DNA of 64,000 nucleotides, from NCBI GenBank assembly GCA_037074705.1, contig CM073590.1, positions 242,165,601 through 242,229,600 of the forward strand, read 5' to 3'. This stretch comes from Zhengitettix transpicula. Its lineage: Eukaryota > Arthropoda > Insecta > Orthoptera > Tetrigidae. Positions 55,011 to 64,000 of this stretch are shown here, in pieces (positions within the stretch are counted from its first letter, which is position 1; each line of letters starts with the position of its first letter). The translations under genes were made by a program, and so were the position numbers. The notes beneath the pieces were generated by a model. It had not been told where the DNA came from and ran no database searches. It saw only the letters and a program-made list of their open reading frames with translations.

Positions 55011-56317
55011 CAAATTGCCGTCATCTCTGGGCACCCTGAGTAGAACTCCACGACCTCTGGGTTAAACTGGGACAGTCACCACACCTGCATGAGTCCTTAA
55101 GCCTCCTTCTTCCTAAAGTCAATTACTATTATTTCCACGCTATTTGATCTTTTACGACCAGCGTCGCCTACGGGCGTCTAATAAAATATACACAACTGTT
55201 TTTTCTCCCCCCCCCCCCTTGGCTCCTCATATCTTTAAACCTGAATTTTCCCCCTGGATCTTCAAGGTACATAACAATGTCCGGGTTATTTTTTAACGTG
55301 GTTCTTTGGCCATGTGCAGAAAAAATTATTATTTTATTTATGTAGGTGACACTGTGACGGAAGTGTTTGAAGTCCAGTGAGGATGAAGTGACAGATATTC
55401 CTTGATCGGTGTGAAGCTTGTCGTTACGATTTGGTGGGATCTTTGGGTTCATTCTCTTGTCACATGAGGCGAGTATGTGGACATATGATTCGTAGTTGTA
55501 ATAAGAAAATATCATTCCTTGGAAGTAAAGATTTTTTTCTTCTCTTCAAACGAACGGAAACAGCGCAGATCGTCGCGGGTCCCGAGGGCTCGCTTTACAT
55601 CCGTGCGTCCGAGTCTCCGCGGTCCCTTTCATTACGTCGCAGCGTGGCCAACCTTCGTCTTCACGGCATCACCCTCCCTGAATCCATTTATATTTACGTT
55701 AATTTTCAGCTTGGAGACTTGCCTTGCATTACCAATTACGCGCGTTGTCTCGCAGAATCCTCCCCGGAGCAATCGGAGACCGCAATTCAAGGTAATCGGT
55801 TCGTTAAACTCCAATTCCCCTCCGCCGCCCGTCTCTCCTCCTCGTCGTCGTGTTTTTATTTTTTCTTCTCTCCATCTTTTTTTTTTTCTCCAGTGAGAAC
55901 GTTCGCGGTTGACAGCGGCTTTCGACGAAGCCTTCATTATTCCTTTTCTTTACCTTATCCTCCTTACATGTGTATGTGTGTGTTTTTTTTAGAGCACTTA
56001 TACTCTGATAACTTTCATTCACGACGATCATAGCCAGAAGGCCAAACATTTCAGTGGACGCTGTGGTTTATTATTTTTTTCCCCAGCTCCGAGGTAGGTG
56101 GACGTGCACAACGTAACCGATAAGTCCCTATAAAGCCCTTCCGGTTCTCTTATAAATATATACAGAAATGTATATGTGTTAAATACTGCGAATGAGATCG
56201 ATCCCGATGGCATTTTGATGTCAAATGTGTTAACAGTCGGGTAAACCAATTAAAAAAGGAGTTTTGAAGAAGAAAAAAATTGTCCACACTTTTTAACACC
56301 TCACTAAAATAAATGAT
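55011..56317. other. Gene-free stretch, GC-richer centre
   Basis: Frames up to 200 codons on plus (55431-56033) and about 100 on minus overlap, with no domain and serine/proline-rich low-complexity translations. C-rich run at 55206-55219. I do not call a gene. Confidence 0.35.
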
Positions 56318-56500
56318 TATTGAGATTAATCGGGTATTCCATTGTCTTGGAAAGAAAAGAGGAATGAGAAGCCAAGAAACAAGGGAAGAAAAACCGAAAG
56401 AAAGAGGCAGGTCAAAGAGATGACGAGAAAGATCGTCTAGAAGGTCAGAAATAAGATGTAGAGAAATACTCCAAGCGAAGAAATCAAAGAAAAACAGAAA
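56318..56500 (+). repeat. AG-rich interspersed repeat, copy 2
   Basis: Homologue of 37495-37720, same orientation, with clear shared blocks. Possible LINE C-terminus (KERGRSKR, stop, REKSSRRS), low certainty. Confidence 0.5.
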
Positions 56501-56660
56501 GCGAGAGGGTGAAAGAAACACAAATTGGGTTAAAGAAACTCCCAGCGTTTTATAACAGCAAACCATCCAAAATAATCCAATCCTTCAACTTGTAAAAAAA
56601 AAAATATTTGTGCTCTCAAGGCAATTGTCAATTCATAAATGAAAAAAAACCTGTTTGTTA

Positions 56661-56696
56661 CGTGAGGAAGTCAGAAAATAGTGGACGCAACGTCGT
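56661..56696 (+). ncRNA. Hammerhead-like motif, decayed
   Basis: CGTGAGGA, GTC ... GGAC, then GCAACGTCGTAATCG. It resembles 22054 in its helix II and downstream flank. Confidence 0.4.
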
Positions 56697-56744
56697 AATC
56701 GTGTGTAATTATTTTCTTTTTTAGTTGAATATCACATTCCTTTC

Positions 56745-57115
56745 TACCTCAAAATCTCTACACAGGTTTTAACGCGTGGACTGATTGGAACAAAAACTAG
56801 TACACATATTCTTCAATACACGAGAAACAAGTACTGTGGGGGTGAGAAACCCCTAGCATAAAGGTGGAAAGAGTTATAAATTAAAAAACATCATCATTTT
56901 GTGTGTTAAATTACTGTGCGCCAAGAGACCGTGACTTCACGCGCGCGAGAGAGAGAGAGAGAGAGACGTTACTACACGACGAACAAAGGAAATAGGTCCT
57001 TTCTCTCGTAATTAAATAAAGCAGAAATATTTTCATTGAAAAAAAGTATTATTTTTATGCAGTGATACTCAATCGAATGATAATAATAATAAAAAGCAAT
57101 ACGAAATATCTATAT
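56745..57115 (+). repeat. TATG-head interspersed repeat, copy 3, truncated
   Basis: From ATCTCTACACAGG to GAAATATC. Contains GCGCCAAGAGACCGTGAC and a (GA)n insertion at 56945-56967. The 3' end is missing. Confidence 0.75.
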
Positions 57116-57549
57116 TTTGCTTTCTGACTTATTATTAAATTACACTCAGACTTAAATTTTTTCATTAGTACAAAAAAATTAATAGTTGAATCCTCAAAAA
57201 TTGTTCCTGTAAAAGACTAAGAGTAAAGAAGAGAAAATGTCAGCATCAACTTGTCTCTGGAAGAAGAATAAAAGAAACCTTATGGAGGAACGGACGATTG
57301 GGGACGTAACAACATTTTTTCCGTATTTTAATGTCTGTGAAATTTAATAATTAATTCAGTATCTTAAGACAAAACTATTGTTAAAAATTAATATACAAGT
57401 CAATTCATCTTAGGAACAGATCAGTCTCGCTCTGCTTATGATAAACGACGTAGGAAAATCCACGTCATGAAGTACAACAGAGCGAGACCTCGGGACATTA
57501 TTCACTATACGAACCAACCCTGTATAAGTGTAAATAGTTTGCTTCTACC

Positions 57550-57640
57550 TCCTGTGGCGTAGGGGTCAGCGTGACTGCCTCGCAGAAACGTTGTGTGGTA
57601 CCTACATTATCACTTCTAGATTTCTTTCTTATTATTAATT
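57550..57640 (+). repeat. SINE head fused to a hammerhead-repeat tail
   Basis: 57550-57585 is the tRNA-SINE head (GTGGCGTAGGGGTCAGCGTG). It breaks at CCTCGCA and continues as GAAACGTTGTGTGGTA ... TATCACTT, matching 50890-50965. Confidence 0.65.
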
Positions 57641-58499
57641 TTTTTTTGTTCTTATTCGAGATCATATAAAACGAAACGAGCCGTCGATTATCGATCCTCC
57701 TATTTTTTTTCGGGCGGGGAGAGTGATGTGTAGTTGAAGGCTTAATAAATCTGTCGAGGAAGGAGTCAGTAGCCCCCTGCTAATTACGACCTTACCTATT
57801 TCCCTCCCCCCCTCCCCCTCGCGTTGTTGGCATTTAGGAGCTTCCTCCTCGTGATCCGTGCAGAGAGTGTTTAATAATTCAGTTCACTTTCGCATCGGGA
57901 GCATTTATTTCTTGTAAGCTTTCATTTTCGTAAGCCGAGCATTTAAACGGAGATAGAGAGAGAGTAATTTATCACCCGTGCACCTGGCGCCGCAGATCCT
58001 GAGGCCTCTGGGTGTCTAGAAGAACAGACAGAGAGAGAGAGAGAGAGAGAGAGAGGCCTTCGTGCAGAAGCGATAACTCCATTGCTCTAAAGATATGTAA
58101 ATTGTTTCCACTGTCGTATAACTTGTTTGTTCGGAGCGCAGCAACTTTTGATCGGAAGGCTTAGATCTCTAATCATTTTCAGTGCATCTCTTCCAGCAGA
58201 GTGGAGGCGCTGATGGTGAGAGGAGAGGGAGAGAGAGAGAGAGAGAGAGAACTTAAATAACGGAGCTTGTAATGAAATATTTGAAATTCAACTGATAAAA
58301 AGGGCGAATGCGCGCGCTCGAGGGCGTCGGTTTCGTAACTTCGTACCGCTTTATTTAAATGAGACTTTCTGCTCCGAGATTAATGACTGTCCGCGCACTT
58401 GGTTCTTGGAGGAGTGTTTCTACCAATTGCTTAATGATGAAGGCTTGAATCAATTTGAAATAGAGACACTTTCCGCCCTTCTATACGAATGACGAACAC
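57641..58499. other. Gene-free stretch with (GA)n tracts
   Basis: (GA)n at 58027-58056 and 58226-58250; CT- and CG-richer patches; no gene recognised. Confidence 0.45.
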
Positions 58500-59101
58500 A
58501 GGAAGTAGTTCCCTTTTTCCGTAATGAAATAAAGCAAAAATATTTTAATTGAATAAAAAGTATAATTTTTATTCATCGAACGATCTACAGAAACGATCTT
58601 TTATGGCAGTGTTTCTTATGGAAGAACAAGTGCTGCTTGAGTGGCTTTATATTGAAATAGATGTGCGGTCTATCTTCTATATAATAAAAAAAAAGGATGT
58701 ATGTTTGTATGTATGTATTCACGTTAATCTCTATACACAAATTTAATCGCGTGGAACAGATTGCAACAAACATTGGTACACATATCCTTAAAAACACGAG
58801 AAACGGTACTGAAGAGGGGGTGAGGAACCCCCTAGCATGAATGAGGAAAGAATTATAATTGAAAAAAATGTAATCATTTTGTGTTATCACTGCGCGCCAA
58901 GAGACAGTGACGTCACGCGAAAAAGAGAGAGACGTTACTACGTGACGAACAAAGGAAATAGTTCCTTTTTTTTCGTAATAAAGTAAAGCAGAAATATTTT
59001 TATTGCATAAAAAGTATAATTTTATTCACTGAATGATGATAAAAAAAACAATACGAAGTACTTTACGATCCTTGCTGAATATGTAAGTTAATTTTCGTGC
59101 C
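58500..59101 (+). repeat. TATG-head interspersed repeat, copy 4, with partial extra unit
   Basis: 58500-58585 repeats an internal part (CCGTAATGAAATAAAGCA) ahead of the main copy at 58586-59101. The main copy has the extended 5' side seen in copy 2. TGACGTCA at 58908. The 3' end resumes at 59474 after an insertion. Confidence 0.75.
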
Positions 59102-59473
59102 TAAGAACTTGATAGTCTCCAGTGACAATTCCTCCTTGGTTATTCCTTGGCCATTTTCGTTTGGGCCTTCTTACATTTTAATATTTTCAGAAGAGAATTG
59201 AGGAGTGTCTTGGTGTGGTTTTCCACTTATATACTGTGATTAATACTGTTTTTTCCTTCAGTTTTTGAATCTTTGACGTGTGGTACTTTTAGGTCTTTGT
59301 GAAGGTCTTTAAGCTTTTTTTTAAAAAAAATTGGTTTCCCTGTGTTATTGGCATATGAAACTCGCACGTGCATCCTCAGAGTTGATCAACACAACCCTAT
59401 ATTAGTTTATAGGTTATGAGTTTCTTTTCATGTGGTAGGTAGCTTTGGCCATTTCATTGACAGTTTAGACGTA
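59102..59473. mobile_element. Unidentified 372-bp insertion bounded by a 19-bp duplication
   Basis: The TATG repeat is interrupted here. GTAAGTTAAT plus TTCGTGCC-type sequence occurs at 59083-59101 and again at 59474-59492 with one mismatch. The insert carries a T8A8 junction at 59315-59330 and has no recognised coding part. Confidence 0.6.
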
Positions 59474-59545
59474 GTAAGTTAATCTTCGTGCCATATTAAG
59501 TGACTCCAATATGGCGACTATTTGTTTTACATTGTGACTGCTGGA
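59474..59545 (+). repeat. TATG-head interspersed repeat, 3' end of copy 4
   Basis: Continues the copy interrupted at 59101: CATATTAAGTGACTCC, AATATGGCGACTATTTG. Confidence 0.7.
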
Positions 59546-60644
59546 AACTTGACACAACAACAGAGTTGTCTTCACATTGGGAGAAAGGAGGTCCAGATGT
59601 GGAGGTGCAGACTTTGTTGGGAAGAGTCCAGAGCAACCCCGCCGACACCCCATGTACGTGTGTGTGTGTGTAAACGTTTCTCAATTGCTTGGCTATTAAT
59701 CACGAGAGTGCGTGAAAGTGACGTGGAAGTTGCAGCTCGTGATCGGCGCCTTAGCGAGATGGCTCATCCTTCGTGCTCGCTAAATTAGCGCAATCCTCGA
59801 GGCCTCTAACGTCGTCGTGACCACGGGACCTCCTCAGCTTTGCAGGCTGCGTCATGGCTTTCTCGCGCTTCTTCAGTTATCAACGTGAGATTTAAATATT
59901 CACTAATTCAATTAATTTGCCTTTATAAATTCTTCCAAAAAGTAATGAGTTACCTTTTTTTTTGTTATTTTTAATCATTTCCCTAGTACTCAAGTTAATC
60001 CGGCTGTCACTTTGTGGGAACATTCCAACGATATGTAAAACAGATCCAAAGAGTTGTGGTTGCAACCTCTTTGGGCTGATTCATTATTCTATGATTTAGA
60101 TTAAAAGGTAACGGCGTAGTAGTAGTAGTCCTGTGGGTAGGAGGACGTGAAGCGGGAGCTGGATGGAATTGGAGATTGCTATCGACGTGTCGTGCTCAAG
60201 TGCTCTAATAGTGCACCGTGTTAAGACATGCATGAGCGAGGACAGCTTTAGTGGCTCTCGTAAACCGTTTAATAGACGCCGTTTCATAACAAGCTTCTCC
60301 CCCTGTATTACCCTCACATTTGTGGCGATATCATCGCAGTTTCCCTCGTTCGTGCTTTTTTTATTTTATCAAGGACCACACACGTCGTCCCTTGGTCTCT
60401 CGGGCCTTTTCTCATGCAAGTCTCCCATATACATCACCCCCAAGTCCGGCGATACAATAAGCATTTCCCTTCTTCATATATTTTAATTATTTTATTTTAT
60501 TCCATTAGTCCTCGTATGAGGAAATTAGACACGTCAATGCATAAAATTACAATATAAGAATCGGATGCTACAATTATAAATAATTACAAGTTAACATTAA
60601 AATTCTGGAACACAAATTTTCCTTGTCCAACATAAGTAAAACAA
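59546..60644. other. Gene-free stretch
   Basis: Frames of 73-107 codons near 60096-60486 overlap on opposite strands and lack known motifs. Nothing else recognised. Confidence 0.4.
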
Positions 60645-61470
60645 CTATATAGTAATAATAACGAAAATAATAATTCTTTAAGGGTATAATACAATATTTA
60701 CAGTACTAAAACTTCAATACGCATTAGTTTAAAAATTAATGTTTAGAGAATTAACTATCATAAAATATAAAATTACACATCACACAAGAATAAACACAAA
60801 ACCTGACTCACGCACTCTACGAGGAAGCACTAACGAGGGACGAGTGACGTCACGAAACAGACGGACGAGGAGTCTGTCTCCTCTCCATTAAAAAAACAAA
60901 CACTTCCTGTTTTCCTATACAAGGAATGGTTAGATTATCGGTTAATTAAATCCCTACACACGCTTAATATATTTAAAAGATACACAATTAAATTTTCTAC
61001 TGTTTGAGAAAATCAAGACAGTCACCAAGGTTGATAAATGAGGGAATGACGCAGGTCCCGTCATACAGTTCCATAATTGCATGGCCCCGTCATGAGTTTA
61101 TAGAATTACAATTTAATTGATAGAATAAGTTTATATATTGATTCTTTCTTAAGTGCTGCAACAACAAGAAGTCGGATACGGTTTTTTTTAAAAGGAGGGA
61201 ACCTTGAGAAAACGTCGGTTGGGTTCGATTAATAATAAGAATAATAACAAAAATAATAATAATTGTTTAACTATACTAAGGGTATATCATAATATTTACA
61301 GTTCTAATAATATTAAATAGATACTAGTAAATAATTAATGATACGAGAATGAACTATCACAAAATATAGAATTAACACATCACACAAAAATAAACACAGG
61401 CACACTAGGAGGAAAGACACAAACGACGGACAAGTGACGTCACGAAACAGAGCGACGAGGGATCTGCGAA
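60645..61470 (+). repeat. Direct duplication, about 245-bp units 580 bp apart
   Basis: 60645-60890 and 61225-61470 share AATAATAATTCTTTAAGGG-type sequence, TATTTACAGT, CACATCACACAA, and GTGACGTCACGAAACAG at their ends. They could be LTRs of a collapsed element or a segmental tandem duplication. Confidence 0.7.
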
Positions 61471-62370
61471 CTCCAGGCCGCTCGTACACGAAACAAAGAC
61501 AAAGAGGAGTAAAGAATCAACAGAGAATAAGAAAGTTATGAAATAATGCAACAACCAACGTCAGACAAAAAACTTTGGTGATTTTAACTGCCTGGATTTA
61601 TTAGAAAATTGTCAACTAACCAATTGACACAATTTAAATCGGTGACTTCCCCGTCCATATTTACTGTCCTTGGATATAACAGGGACGGTGAGCGTTGTCA
61701 GGAGTCTGTGACGCGACGTGTTGTCTGTCAGCTGCGTGCTGGATTGTTAGTGTGAGCTTTATTCAGTTATTATAGAGGTCAGCTTTGTTGGAGTGAGGTT
61801 ATTGAAAATTGATATATATGTAATGTACTCAGTTGAGTTAAGTAGTTTGTTGCGGTGGTAATAAGAAGGATGGTGATGTTTCCCAGTTAGTGGAGCAACA
61901 ATAAGGGACATACAGTTGTTGATTTGCTGGTGACGGGAGGAATCGGTGTTGTTCCTTAATGTAAAAATATTTGTTTCAATATACGAGGAGAAATATATTG
62001 GTTAAGTTTCGTGGAATATTTTAAAAAATAATTACGATGTCAAACTCATCCTCAGACATGGTCAAATTCGGTCAAACCAGGACCTGTGAGACGATTGCAG
62101 ACATTATTCTTCCTCCACCTATACCTAATTTTCACTTCTAAAAATCATAATCTAAAACACGAAAAAACTACCCCGATATTAAATCCACAGTTGCTTATTA
62201 AAGTTGAGAATCTAAATTCAGTCCTTGGACCTCTCGTAAAACAATGTAATAACAATAATAAATCTTTTTTTTCGTGGATATCAAATAAAGATAAACTGTA
62301 CAACTTTACCTTTTAATTAGGTTTAAAAAAATACTGCTCTAACACTTACAAAGAGGATGGAAAAAGGGGA
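61471..62370. other. Gene-free stretch
   Basis: AT-rich; no gene or shared repeat recognised. Confidence 0.4.
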
Positions 62371-62875
62371 AGCCTGAGAAGGCTATTCTCTCGCAGGTGA
62401 ACCTTCCCAGAGAGCTCTGGTCGAGACTACCTTTTGGGGATGCCTCCTCCTCTCTCCGGCTTTTTAAACTAAGGTTCCCGCAATCTGAGGCACCTCGGAC
62501 AGTTTTTAGAGGTGTATGTTCCGGGGTACGCAGACCTTGGAGCACTCGGTAAAAGTAGTTGTGTGGAACAGTCGGCCAGCTGCCTTCTAAATCTGGTCGA
62601 GGCACGGAGAAGGGAATGCTGCGTCCGCACACAGCAGCGCCATTGTAAGGGCGTGTGACCGAGAGCCCTACCTACCTGATGCAGGTTTTCTAGGGTTTGT
62701 TCTGCATCACTTTTAGGTGAATTCCGGGTAGGATCCTTAAACTATAGCCCGGAGGATCCTAGTTAACCCTTGGCTACCTTGCTCTATCCCTCCGCATCCC
62801 CTCTTTCAATGTCTTCCTATACTATTGAAGGGGAGTTGCCACCACGTGGATTACCCTCATGTAACCTGTTACTGT
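62371..62875 (+). repeat. R-family retroposon, subfamily B
   Basis: 5' end GCCTGAGAAGGCTATTCTCT, CGCAGG, then CCCAGAGAGCTCTGG, as in the copy at 52847. Several small deletions in the body; the tail ends CTCATGTAACCTGTTACTG without a long A run. Confidence 0.88.
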
Positions 62876-63823
62876 CAAGAGAGAGAAAAAAATAGGTTTG
62901 TAAAAATCCCTCTCTCGAGGACAGCGACACCTGTTGGATGAGTGAGAGAGAATTTACAGTCCAATCTGATATCTTTCTCTCTCTGTTCATTGGTCGCTCA
63001 TTCAACCCACAGTCGGAAAACCTCGCGAAATCTCCCTATCACCTTCAGATCTACCGGCGAAAGGAGACGACGTACTGCGGATAGCAGCGAAGATAACAAT
63101 AATAACTAATTTTCTAGTACATATCCGCGACATAAGAACGAGAGGAATGCCTGAGCTTTAGTTAAATAAAACATGGACGCGGAAGCAGGTCTAAATCGCG
63201 GCGAATTGAATTGCAAATAAGAACGCAGCAGTTAAAGTGAGATACAAAATCATTTATATTCACGTTTAGTTAACAAAAAAAAAATATAAAAAATTCTTAC
63301 GATAGAGTAACGAACCGTTATGTGAAATACTGAGATTTCTTTACTTTTAACTACACAGTGAGATGCCTCGTCGTAAAAGCTCCACGACCACCATGAAGGA
63401 GATTTATTGTTCGCGGCAAGGTGAAGACTTGGCATTGTTGCTGTTTTCCAGGTCTCTAGACTTTAATTGTGTAAATTTTAAAAAAAATATGATCACGATT
63501 ATTCTTTTTCTCTCTTTCGTAACGTCACTGTGTTTGTTTCCACCAGCTGAAAATAAATTACTAATCTGGAAAAAAAAAACATGGAAGAACAAATACAGGA
63601 GTCATAGACTTAATAAATCAGAATATTCACCCCGTTACATATCGCCGAGAGGATTCAGGAAATTAATTCCTCCCTCTGAAACCCTCCGAGAGGAAGATCC
63701 ATGATCACAATTAAAAACTAAGTTGTAATATTTTTTATTACATGTGAAGAGTCTAAAATAAATTGTTAATAAATCAGTATGACTTAATAATTACATAACT
63801 CAAATTAAAAACACAAACATCTG
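62876..63823. other. Gene-free stretch
   Basis: A 113-codon plus frame (63363-63704) has a hydrophobic patch but no recognised family. It overlaps an opposite frame and lacks support. Confidence 0.35.
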
Positions 63824-64000
63824 TTACAATATATATATATATATATATATTTTAATAAACATAAATTAGGCGATTAATTTGCCCCACGTTGGTGAAGCAA
63901 TTTATGTATTAAACATAAATTATACGAATAATTAACAACAGTGATTGAGCTTAAAAAGGAATTTATTATGGTTTATAAATATTACAATTTACAAAACCTA
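63824..64000 (-). mobile_element. LTR retrotransposon fragment at window edge
   Basis: After (AT)n (63826-63850), the minus strand shows CCAACGTGGGGC inside a primer-binding-site-like stretch and flanking TTTAATAAACATAAATTA repeats, the same arrangement as at 38056-38115. The LTR body continues past the window. Confidence 0.5.

Noticed and set aside
55431..56033. 200-codon plus-strand frame
   Set aside because: Overlaps antisense frames in GC-richer DNA. Serine/proline-rich with no domain, so I could not support it as an exon.
63363..63704. 113-codon frame with a hydrophobic segment, possible secreted peptide
   Set aside because: Overlaps an opposite frame, has no clear signal-cleavage site and no supporting context.

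Overview
This window looks like non-genic DNA from a repeat-rich animal nuclear genome, most likely an arthropod and possibly an insect. The species is an inference only. Support comes from AT-rich sequence with many microsatellites, tRNA-derived SINEs with target-site duplications, decayed non-LTR, LTR, Penelope-like and pogo-type elements, and long stretches with stops in every frame. There are no bacterial operons, ribosome-binding sites or intact host protein genes. Nearly all the open frames I examined are chance frames or lie inside repeats. The window may be intergenic or part of a very large intron.

The dominant component is one SINE-like retroposon, called the R family here. It has at least 18 full or truncated copies on both strands (4.8-5.8, 7.0-7.4, 14.9-15.5, 18.5-18.9, 23.9-24.3, 31.0-31.8, 32.1, 34.9-35.5, 41.7-42.1, 51.4-51.9, 52.8-53.4, 53.9-54.8 and 62.4-62.9 kb). 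Two full-length copies (about 565 bp) keep perfect 11-12 bp target-site duplications and end in poly-A. A separate tRNA-derived SINE is complete at 50.33-50.56 kb, with 12-bp duplications.

The second theme is hammerhead-ribozyme-like sequence. About 27 loci carry a CTGANGA box, a short hairpin and a GAAACGTC/GAAACGTT box, the layout of the minimal hammerheads known from Penelope-like retroelements. A decayed Penelope-type linker and GIY-YIG endonuclease stretch at 33.5-33.8 kb, followed by one such motif, supports that origin. The best structured candidates are at 21.8, 22.05, 23.7, 37.73, 37.85, 46.68, 50.1, 50.25 and 50.87 kb. Four of them form the arms of a large nested palindrome at 21.73-24.48 kb.

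Other layout: a Helitron-like element with internal 267-bp repeats (9.8-11.04 kb); a Jockey-like reverse transcriptase remnant (11.95-12.2 kb); LINE ORF2 C-terminal remnants (14.5-14.8 kb minus, 46.28-46.5 kb plus); tandem arrays of 71 bp (8.2-9.25 kb, four-monomer higher-order period), 164 bp (19.2-20.4 kb), 69 bp (47.3-47.9 kb) and about 153 bp (49.3-49.75 kb); a foldback element (25.94-27.37 kb); an LTR with a tRNA-Lys-type primer-binding site (38.05-39.03 kb); a pogo/Tigger-like element with a transposase C-terminus (42.5-43.2 kb); and a 1.05-kb TIR element (44.79-45.83 kb). The palindrome TGACGTCA occurs about 19 times, and T-tract/A-tract junctions of 7+7 or longer occur at least nine times. 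Both exceed what base composition would give. No gene network can be described. The parts relate to each other as layers of transposition, with older elements interrupted by younger ones.
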